Shown here piece by piece: positions 57,535-64,000 of a stretch of 64,000 bases of DNA. This stretch comes from Catenovulum maritimum. Lineage in GTDB: Bacteria; Pseudomonadota; Gammaproteobacteria; Enterobacterales; Alteromonadaceae. A program made the translations under genes and the position numbers. The notes beneath the pieces were generated by a model. That model had not been told where the DNA came from, did no database searches, and was given only the letters and a program-made list of their open reading frames with translations. Every line of letters begins with the position of its first letter. Positions within the stretch are counted from its first letter, which is position 1. The stretch covers positions 58,741 through 122,740 of the forward strand of contig NZ_KQ130493.1 of the NCBI RefSeq assembly GCF_001050375.1, read 5' to 3'.

Positions 57535-59250
57535 TTAAAGCGTATTACTAGCTAACAATTTGGCTGCGTAATCAGCCGCTCTTGCCGTAATTGCCATATA
57601 AGTCAACGATGGGTTTTGTGTAGCACAAGACGACATACAAGCACCATCGGTAACAAATAAGTTCGGTACGTCATGTGACTGAGACCATTTATTTAATACT
57701 GACACTTTAGGGTCATCTCCCATACAGGCACCACCCATTTCATGTATTCGATCTCCAATTTGTATATGCTGATCTTCAGGGGTTTCATTTATTTTTATAT
57801 CTTGGCAGCCGCCTACCTCAAGTATTTCTTTAATATCGACACTTGCTTGTTTGATCATGTTACGCTCGTTTTGCTTGAGCTCTGCGTCAATATGTAAAAG
57901 TGGAATACCCCATTGATCTTTTTTGGTTGGGTGTAAACGAGCATGATTCTCAAAGTATGGCAGCATTTCACCGTACATTAATGCTAAAAACCGCCAATTA
58001 CTTGGTTGATTGCTATTGTCTTTTACTTCAGCACCAATACCTATTTTTTGTGCGTGTGTGCCAGTATTACTTCTTTGTTGAGCGGTCGCTTGATAGCCAT
58101 ATCCCCTAATAAAATCGACACCGTCTTTTTGCTCGTGACGATAATTAGGGATATAAGTTGCGATAGGGCGTCTTCCGTAACCGTATTTATCCTCTACGCC
58201 TGGTACGTCACCATTTGCAATGACACCAGTGAAGTGATCCATTATATAGTGACCGACTGTTCCACTTGAGTTTGCGATACCATTAGGGAAGGTTTTAGAT
58301 TTTGAGTTAAGTAAGATTTGGATTGATGCTAAAGCAGAAGCACATAAAAACACGACTCTGGCTTGATAGCTGCGCTTTTCTTTAGTGTTAGTGTCAATGA
58401 CAGTAACACCTTTTGCTTTACCTGTCGTTTCGTCATAATCAACCGAATACACGATAGCATCTGTTACTAAATCAAGATTTCCAGTGCGTTTAGCTGCGGG
58501 TAAGGTTGCTGACAATGAGCTAAAGTAACCACCAAATGAGCAGCCTCTTTTACAGTAAGAGCGAGCTTGGCATTTGCCTCTTCCCAATTCCATTTGTTCT
58601 TGAGTCGGTTCAGTAATGTTGGCTGCACGGCCAATAATTAAGTGACGGTCGGTATATTTTTTCTTTAAATTTTGAGAAATCACTTTTTCCGCTGCGCTCA
58701 TTTCCCAAGGTTTTTGGAATACACCATCAGGCAATACATCTAATCCATCTTTATTGGCTGAAACGCCAATAAAGCTTTCTACGTAATCATACCAAGGGGC
58801 TAAATCATCGTAACCAATAGGCCATGGAACGCCATGGCCATCTTTCGCATTGGCTTCAAAATCCTTTGGTCCCCAGCGTAATACTTGGCGGCCCCAAGTG
58901 ACAGAGCGTCCACCTAGTTGGTAACTTCTAACCCATTTAAAAGGCTTATCTTCAGGGTAAGAAATTGGGTGCTCTTTATCATCTGTGAAAAACTGTTGTG
59001 TGGCTTTTTTGAAATAACCTTTACCGCGAATATTTGAATATCTGTCTTCTTCTTCGAGGCTTTCTTCTAATAAGTTACGGTTTTGGATTTCCCAAGGGGC
59101 TTGCATATCTGTGTATTCTGAACCTCTATGCTCGACATTACGGCCACGCTCGATAACCAGTGTTTTAAAACCTTTTTCACAAAATTCTTTAGCTGCCCAA
59201 CCGCCAGTAATACCGGAACCGACGACAATTACATCATATACTTGGCTCAT
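57535..59250 (-). CDS. GMC-family FAD oxidoreductase (glucoside 3-dehydrogenase-like), copy 2
   Basis: A 571-residue catalytic flavoprotein, highly similar to the one at 26656-28395. The FAD motif VVGSGITGGWAAKEF is at about 8-22, the cysteine group KCQARSYCKRGCSFGG at about 228-243, and the active site HEMGGACMGDD plus NPSLTYMA near the end. The start overlaps the small-subunit stop by 4 nt (ATGA). In the known glucoside 3-dehydrogenases the catalytic subunit has no signal and is exported bound to a Tat-bearing small subunit, exactly as arranged here. It would oxidise a sugar C3-OH and pass electrons to a cytochrome c. Confidence 0.9.
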   Translation of the reverse strand: MSQVYDVIVVGSGITGGWAAKEFCEKGFKTLVIERGRNVEHRGSEYTDMQAPWEIQNRNLLEESLEEEDRYSNIRGKGYFKKATQQFFTDDKEHPISYPEDKPFKWVRSYQLGGRSVTWGRQVLRWGPKDFEANAKDGHGVPWPIGYDDLAPWYDYVESFIGVSANKDGLDVLPDGVFQKPWEMSAAEKVISQNLKKKYTDRHLIIGRAANITEPTQEQMELGRGKCQARSYCKRGCSFGGYFSSLSATLPAAKRTGNLDLVTDAIVYSVDYDETTGKAKGVTVIDTNTKEKRSYQARVVFLCASALASIQILLNSKSKTFPNGIANSSGTVGHYIMDHFTGVIANGDVPGVEDKYGYGRRPIATYIPNYRHEQKDGVDFIRGYGYQATAQQRSNTGTHAQKIGIGAEVKDNSNQPSNWRFLALMYGEMLPYFENHARLHPTKKDQWGIPLLHIDAELKQNERNMIKQASVDIKEILEVGGCQDIKINETPEDQHIQIGDRIHEMGGACMGDDPKVSVLNKWSQSHDVPNLFVTDGACMSSCATQNPSLTYMAITARAADYAAKLLASNTL

Positions 59251-59819
59251 CCTAGGTAACCTCTTTTATTAATCTCATCTAACTCTGTTTTAGTGAGCGA
59301 CCCTTTATAACCGCCAGGGACTAAAATAAAGTCTGGGTTTGCTTCTTCTGACGTGTAAAAAATATGAAAAATGATTTTTTTGAGTTTTCGATAACTTGCC
59401 GATAATTCAGTGTCTGTTTGTGCAAATGAATTGGCGTCTAATTGCTCAATTAATGCTCTTCGGTCTGACAGTGTTATCTCGGTGTAATACGCTGAAAAAG
59501 TATTTTTAGCAATTTGACTGATTTGATTTATACAGAAGTTAAATTGTTGCTTCGTCTTTTTCCCCGCCCAAGTCAGCATCATGGCATCTAGCACCGCAAT
59601 TACATTTGCATCTGTTGCCCCTGGGGTGTTGGTTTTAGGGATCATGATTTCGGCTACATCTGTGAGCAGGGTTAATTGTTGGGCATTGAAATACTGACCA
59701 TCAAGTTTGACCTTTTGCAATTGAATGGACTTAATTTCACTAGTCGGTAATGCACAGGCGGTTACTAGATAAGCCATCGAGCCAATTAATACTCTTCTAC
59801 TTATTTTTATTTCAGACAT
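59247..59819 (-). CDS. Gluconate-2-dehydrogenase subunit 3-like small subunit, Tat lipoprotein
   Basis: A 190-residue protein of the gluconate 2-dehydrogenase subunit 3 family, the small partner of GMC sugar dehydrogenases. The N-terminus has a twin-arginine (ISRRVLIGS, Arg8-Arg9) and a lipobox (VTAC, Cys22), so it is a Tat-exported lipoprotein. Family features include LTLLTDVAEIMIPKTNTPGA and DFILVPGGYKGSL. It would carry the folded GMC subunit across the inner membrane and hold it there. It overlaps the GMC gene by 4 nt. It is the only such subunit in the window, although there are two GMC genes. Confidence 0.85.
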   Translation of the reverse strand: MSEIKISRRVLIGSMAYLVTACALPTSEIKSIQLQKVKLDGQYFNAQQLTLLTDVAEIMIPKTNTPGATDANVIAVLDAMMLTWAGKKTKQQFNFCINQISQIAKNTFSAYYTEITLSDRRALIEQLDANSFAQTDTELSASYRKLKKIIFHIFYTSEEANPDFILVPGGYKGSLTKTELDEINKRGYLG

Positions 59820-59881
59820 ATTTAACTCAAAAAATTATTATTTCGACTTACAAAAAATATACATAAATTATAGTAAAAATC

Positions 59882-59910
59882 AATCTAATTTGGTCAAAAG
59901 TAATTAGATT
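59882..59910. promoter_or_regulatory. Inverted repeat in the divergent promoter region
   Basis: AATCTAATT (59882-59890) and AATTAGATT (59902-59910) are perfect 9-bp arms; the spacer starts TGGTCA, similar to the GntR half-site. It lies 63 nt before the small-subunit gene and 200 nt before the plus-strand TIM-barrel gene. It is a candidate operator for the oxidase operon. Confidence 0.4.
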
Positions 59911-60109
59911 CAATCTAAACTGTTGCGCAAAAGTAACTTAAAAATTAGTGGCTAGAACTCTAATATTTTCGATTACTTAACTGTTTAATATAGGTTTATC
60001 ATATTTTAATGCTATTCTCTTTGTGAAAATTTTGTTTTTAAATATGGAATTATCTATCTATATTACTTATCATTAACTCAATATCGGTCAATTTTGGTCA
60101 GAAAGGTTT

Positions 60110-60982
60110 ATGTTTTATAAATTACTAGCGTTAATTTCTTTATGTACTTTTAGCCTGTATTCGGTAGCTTCTGAATGTTTAGCTCAGCAACAACCTAAAG
60201 TCAGTGTTCAGTTACATTCGGTTAAGCATATGGTAGTGGAAGATTTTGAAGGTACTTTAACCAAGTTGGCTAAAATGGGTTTTGCTGGCGTTGAGTTTGC
60301 TGGTCGGTATGGCCCCTATGCGAATGATCCTGTTGCTCTAAAACGTTTTTTAGATTCTTTAGGCTTGGAAGTGAGTGGGGCACATATGTCGGTTAAGCAG
60401 CTTCGAGGTGATAAGGGTATTGATAGACTCAGATTTTTGCAACAAATTGGCACTAAGCTTTTAATTATTCCGCATGATGGCAGAATCGATAAACCAGACC
60501 AAATTAATGAGTTAATCATTGAGCTTAAAGAGCTAACTAAAACGGTTGCTCAGTTTGGCATGCAGCTTGGGTATCATAACCATTCAAAAGAATTTAAGAC
60601 TTTTCAACAATCTACTTTTTGGGATCACCTTGCGTTAAACACCCCAGACAATTTCGTTTTGCAGTTGGATGTCGGCTGGGCGAATTACGCAGAGCAAGAT
60701 TCGATTGCTTATGTAAAGCGCTACCCAAACAGAACTTTAACCACTCATTATAAAATTAGAACTAAACCTCAAGATAAAGAGAAATCACTGCCAGTTATTA
60801 TTGGGCAGGATACATTTAACTGGTCAGAGTTAATTAAAACAAACCAGCAATTTGGCGGCACACAATGGATAGTTGTCGAGCAAGAAGAGCATCCTAAAGG
60901 TTTTACCCCGTTACAGTCTGTGGCTGCTTCTAAAAAAGGACTAGATAAAATTATGAAAGAATTGAATAAAGCATGCTGGTAA
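60110..60982 (+). CDS. Exported TIM-barrel sugar isomerase/eliminase-like protein
   Basis: A 290-residue protein with a Sec signal (ends VASEC). The remainder is a xylose-isomerase-like TIM barrel: KMGFAGVEFAGRYG, GAHMSVKQL, GYHNHSKEF (metal-ligand His/Glu region), LQLDVGWANYAEQD and VVEQEEHPKG. The metal-binding Glu, Asp, His set seems complete. Related to sugar phosphate isomerases/epimerases and to the TIM-barrel proteins found with 3-keto-glycoside genes. It is divergent from the oxidase operon and 39 nt before the GH78 gene. Being periplasmic, it is unlikely to act on phosphorylated sugars. The exact reaction is unknown. Confidence 0.75.
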   Translation: MFYKLLALISLCTFSLYSVASECLAQQQPKVSVQLHSVKHMVVEDFEGTLTKLAKMGFAGVEFAGRYGPYANDPVALKRFLDSLGLEVSGAHMSVKQLRGDKGIDRLRFLQQIGTKLLIIPHDGRIDKPDQINELIIELKELTKTVAQFGMQLGYHNHSKEFKTFQQSTFWDHLALNTPDNFVLQLDVGWANYAEQDSIAYVKRYPNRTLTTHYKIRTKPQDKEKSLPVIIGQDTFNWSELIKTNQQFGGTQWIVVEQEEHPKGFTPLQSVAASKKGLDKIMKELNKACW

Positions 60983-61021
60983 GTATTGCAGCAAATATTT
61001 TAATTAAAACGTGCACATAAA

Positions 61022-63886
61022 ATGGTAACTAAAATGATAAGAAATATTTATATATACATGCTGATAGTCATTCTATCAGCATGTTCGAGTAGCGAGTTGC
61101 AAAAATTTGTGACTGGCACAGATGCACCTAACAATTTATTGGTTGAAGGCAATCCAACACCACTAAATGTACATAACAGTAAACCGAGATTTTCTTGGCA
61201 TGCAAACGTTAAACAACAGTTTGCCTATCAAATTCAAGTGGCTAGCTCAGTTGAATTGTTAAATGATCAAGAAATTGATCTTTGGGACAGTGGCAAAGTA
61301 AATAGTGAAGTGTCGTTAAATATTCCTTACCAAGGCAAAGTTTTAGCCGCAAACCAAAAAGCGGTTTGGCAGGTTAGAGTCTGGGCTGTTGGAGCAGAGC
61401 AGCCGACATCTTGGAGTGCCACAGGTACATGGGAAATGGGACTGGTCAATAAAACAGATTGGCAAGCTAAATGGTTGCAAGTAAAAGATAGAGTAGTTGC
61501 ACAAGAAACAGAACAAACCATGGATTGGATGCTGAATGCAGCAGGTGTTCATCCAAATATCACAGAAAAATTCCCTAAAGCTAAACACAAAACACAATTA
61601 GGTGTGGTTGAACAATTAAAACAACAACCGACCGCGAGCTTGTTTAGACATGAGTTTAGCACTAAAGCTGAAAACCAATTAGTTCGTGCTAAATTGCATA
61701 GTACAGCGGCCGGTTATTACGAAATCTATATTAATGGTAAAAGGGTTGACGACAGATTAATGGATCCGGGTCAAACTGACTATGATAAGCGAATTTTATA
61801 TAACACAGATATTGTGACTGATTTACTCGCATCAGGCCAAAATACCATTGCTGTTCATTTAGGTAGCGGCTGGTATGACGAAAATATTGCTTTTAGCCGT
61901 TGGAACAACCCAGATAAAAAATCTACTAAGCAAACTAAAAAGACCTTATCTTATGGTCAGCCTAAGTTTATCGCTCAATTAGAGCTAGTGTATCAAGACG
62001 GCTCAACCCAATTAGTGACATCTAATCAGGATTGGTTAAGCCACCCATCACCTATTTTAAAAGAAGGCCTCTTCTCTGGTGAATTATATGATGCGAATCA
62101 AGTTGTAAAGGGCTGGAATTTAAATAGTTCAGCAACGAATAAAATCAATGTATCAGCTTGGCAACCGGTAGAAGTATTAGAAGAATGGCCAACTAAAGTA
62201 TTAGAGCCACAATTATTACCTGCAATTAAAGCAGTTAAAGAATTAAAGCCGGTTAAATTATATCAGCCAAGAAAAAATGTATGGGTGTTTGATTTTGGCC
62301 AAAACTTCACTGGCGTGCCTACGGTTAATCTTAAAAAATTAGGCTTAAAACCAGGACAAGCGATTCATTTACGTTATGGTGAATGGGCAGACGTTTACGG
62401 TAATTTAAGCCAAAAGTCAGGTGGCGGTGCACCATTACTTAAACAAGCAGATACTTATATCGCGTCAAGTGACGATAGTGATGAATGGACACCGACCTTT
62501 ACTTGGCATGGTTTCCAGTATTTAGAATTAACCGGTATCGATTTTGAACCGGCACTGGATGTTGTTAAAGGTCACCTAGTTCGTAGCTCAGTTGAAATTG
62601 CCGGTCAATTTAAAAGTTCGAACCAATTAGTTAATCGTGTTCATGATATGGCGTTATGGAGTTACGAAGGTAACTTAATGGCTGTACCTATGGATTGTCC
62701 GATTCGTGAACGTGCAGGTTGGACGGGAGACGCCCATGCTGCGTTGATCACGGGTAACTATAACTATAATATGCAAAATTTCTGGGAAAAATACCTAGGA
62801 GATTTTCAAACGGCAACTTATGTTGCACCTGCAATTGTGCCAGGTAAACGAACGCACGGTGGTAATTATGATTGGGCTGTTGCTGAAGTGATCATCGCTT
62901 GGGAGCATTACCGCCATCATGGTGATATCCAAGTATTAGCCGATCAGTATTCAAGCATGCTTAAATTTATGCGATCGGCTGAGTCTAAGTTAGATAATTC
63001 ATTATTAAGAATGGGTTATGGTGACTGGTGTGACCCTGTGTTAAAACCCGGTATGACAAGAAAACGTTGTAATCCTGAATATACTACGCCGACTATCACT
63101 AGTTCTGCATTTTTAGCGCACGGCGCAGATTTAATGGCAAAAATATCAGGCTTGTTAAATAAACCTGAAAAAGTTGAGCATTTTAGCAAGTTATATCAAC
63201 GCATTAGTGAGCAATTTAATAAGGAGTTTTATGATGCGGAAACTGGTCATTATGGTAGTCAAACAGCTGATGCATTAGCATTACGCTTTGGTATAGCGCC
63301 AGAAGATAAACGTCAATCTGTCGCAGATGCTTTAAACAAAGATGTTGTTGAAAAATGGAATGGCCATGGTTCAATTGGTGCGTTAGGTCAAACTTACGTT
63401 TATTTAGCCTTAAGCGACTATGGTTATGGCGACACAGCATATCGAATCTTTACGGCAGAAGGTTATCCTGGCTACAAGTTTCAATTTGAAACATTAAAAG
63501 CGACTACTTTATGGGAGCGTAAAGGTGTATATGACCCTGAACTTGATCCAGAGCGTAAAAACCCTCATGGTCGTTCGTTAAACCATCCATTCCATAGTGG
63601 CTATGACGGCTGGTTCTATGAAGGGATTGGCGGGATCAGACCTTTAGGCGATAACCCTGGCTATCAACATTTTCAGTTAAAACCTGTATTTCCGGTTGAT
63701 TTAGACTGGGCTGAGGTAAGTTATAAAACGGGTTACGGTAAAATAGAAAGCAATTGGAAAAGGGATGGTAAATCAGTGAAATGGCAGTTTACAGTGCCGA
63801 ATAACACCAGTGCGAAAGTCACTTTACCGGGTAAAGAAACTCAAGTTTACCTAGCTGGTGAGTATAGTATTCTCATTGAAGAGTAA
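61022..63886 (+). CDS. GH78-family alpha-L-rhamnosidase, lipoprotein
   Basis: A 954-residue lipoprotein (lipobox ILSAC; ATG at 61022 or 61034). Domain order is typical GH78: Ig-like N-terminal domain (about 30-150), carbohydrate-binding sandwich (about 205-390), concanavalin-like domain, (alpha/alpha)6 barrel with MDCPIRERAGWTGDA (general-acid Glu about 563; Asp558, Asp570) and ATTLWERKG (general-base Glu about 832), and a C-terminal sandwich. The loop NHPFHSGYDGWFYEG differs from the common SLNHYAFG form, so the aglycone site may be unusual. It removes alpha-L-rhamnose by inversion. It follows the TIM-barrel gene and likely shares its transcript. Confidence 0.93.
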   Translation: MVTKMIRNIYIYMLIVILSACSSSELQKFVTGTDAPNNLLVEGNPTPLNVHNSKPRFSWHANVKQQFAYQIQVASSVELLNDQEIDLWDSGKVNSEVSLNIPYQGKVLAANQKAVWQVRVWAVGAEQPTSWSATGTWEMGLVNKTDWQAKWLQVKDRVVAQETEQTMDWMLNAAGVHPNITEKFPKAKHKTQLGVVEQLKQQPTASLFRHEFSTKAENQLVRAKLHSTAAGYYEIYINGKRVDDRLMDPGQTDYDKRILYNTDIVTDLLASGQNTIAVHLGSGWYDENIAFSRWNNPDKKSTKQTKKTLSYGQPKFIAQLELVYQDGSTQLVTSNQDWLSHPSPILKEGLFSGELYDANQVVKGWNLNSSATNKINVSAWQPVEVLEEWPTKVLEPQLLPAIKAVKELKPVKLYQPRKNVWVFDFGQNFTGVPTVNLKKLGLKPGQAIHLRYGEWADVYGNLSQKSGGGAPLLKQADTYIASSDDSDEWTPTFTWHGFQYLELTGIDFEPALDVVKGHLVRSSVEIAGQFKSSNQLVNRVHDMALWSYEGNLMAVPMDCPIRERAGWTGDAHAALITGNYNYNMQNFWEKYLGDFQTATYVAPAIVPGKRTHGGNYDWAVAEVIIAWEHYRHHGDIQVLADQYSSMLKFMRSAESKLDNSLLRMGYGDWCDPVLKPGMTRKRCNPEYTTPTITSSAFLAHGADLMAKISGLLNKPEKVEHFSKLYQRISEQFNKEFYDAETGHYGSQTADALALRFGIAPEDKRQSVADALNKDVVEKWNGHGSIGALGQTYVYLALSDYGYGDTAYRIFTAEGYPGYKFQFETLKATTLWERKGVYDPELDPERKNPHGRSLNHPFHSGYDGWFYEGIGGIRPLGDNPGYQHFQLKPVFPVDLDWAEVSYKTGYGKIESNWKRDGKSVKWQFTVPNNTSAKVTLPGKETQVYLAGEYSILIEE

Positions 63887-63953
63887 TTCATTTTAAGCGA
63901 ATTTAACCCAACTGTAATAGAGTAGTCTAAATACCGCTCTGATATAACAATTC

Positions 63954-63987
63954 AAGCCCTCTGGTATCTTTATCACAGGGCTTTTTT
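63954..63987 (+). terminator. Rho-independent terminator after GH78
   Basis: AAGCCCTCTG (63954-63963) pairs with CACAGGGCTT (63974-63983) with one mismatch and is followed by T's to 63987, 68 nt after the GH78 stop codon. It closes the TIM-barrel/GH78 unit. Confidence 0.85.
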
Positions 63988-64000
63988 GTTTAAAGAAACC

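Noticed and set aside
60110..60982. Annotation as a cytoplasmic sugar phosphate isomerase
   Set aside because: A clear Sec signal peptide places it outside the cytoplasm, where phosphorylated sugars are unlikely.

Overview
This window looks like low-GC chromosomal DNA of a marine, polysaccharide-degrading gammaproteobacterium. I infer Alteromonadales, perhaps near Catenovulum or Paraglaciecola, from codon use, the OxyR-AhpCF and FbaA types, many lipoprotein glycoside hydrolases and sulfatases, and integron-like DNA. No tRNA, rRNA, CRISPR array, prophage or complete insertion sequence was seen.

Region 1 (1-4.7 kb): two clan GH-A-like glycosidases in one transcription unit. The second carries Ig-like domains and a GlyGly-CTERM-like tail. 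Region 2 (about 5.0-9.8 kb): a decayed integron-cassette-like island. It holds an unknown gene, two oppositely oriented YefM-YoeB toxin-antitoxin modules, a DUF2306-like membrane protein, one well-formed attC-like site, several attC half-sites, a 103-bp palindromic element, an IS110-family transposase remnant and a possible group II intron scar. Region 3 (9.8-16.5 kb): a methyl-accepting chemotaxis gene broken by one frameshift in a homopolymer, an ECF-like sigma factor coupled to a FecR/LamG membrane protein, a small conserved-looking protein and a BASS-family transporter.

Region 4 (16.5-64 kb): a large catabolic locus for a sulfated polysaccharide rich in rhamnose and uronic acid; ulvan or rhamnan sulfate is my inference. 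Hydrolytic parts are GH106 and GH78 alpha-L-rhamnosidases, GH43, GH2, three S1-type sulfatases, a PF05426-type lyase-like lipoprotein and a jelly-roll lyase-like lipoprotein. Interleaved is a second set of genes that matches the 3-keto-glycoside (oxidation/elimination) strategy: two GMC oxidoreductases, one Tat-lipoprotein small subunit, three DUF1080 (3-keto-disaccharide hydrolase family) proteins, two xylose-isomerase-like TIM-barrel proteins, two Gfo/Idh/MocA dehydrogenases, an Nramp-like transporter without the usual metal motif, and a large PVC-type dehydrogenase/cytochrome c protein.

The clearest unit is the tight minus-strand operon 59819-55001: small subunit, GMC oxidase, DUF1080 protein, sulfatase. 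A second unit, 37606-42034, joins DUF1080, two Gfo/Idh/MocA genes and the Nramp-like transporter. Support genes within the locus are oxyR with ahpCF (peroxide defence), a FadR-type GntR regulator with operator-like palindromes, and fbp with fbaA (gluconeogenesis). My working model is that side chains and sulfates are removed while sugars are oxidised at C3 in the periplasm, cleaved non-hydrolytically, imported and re-reduced.
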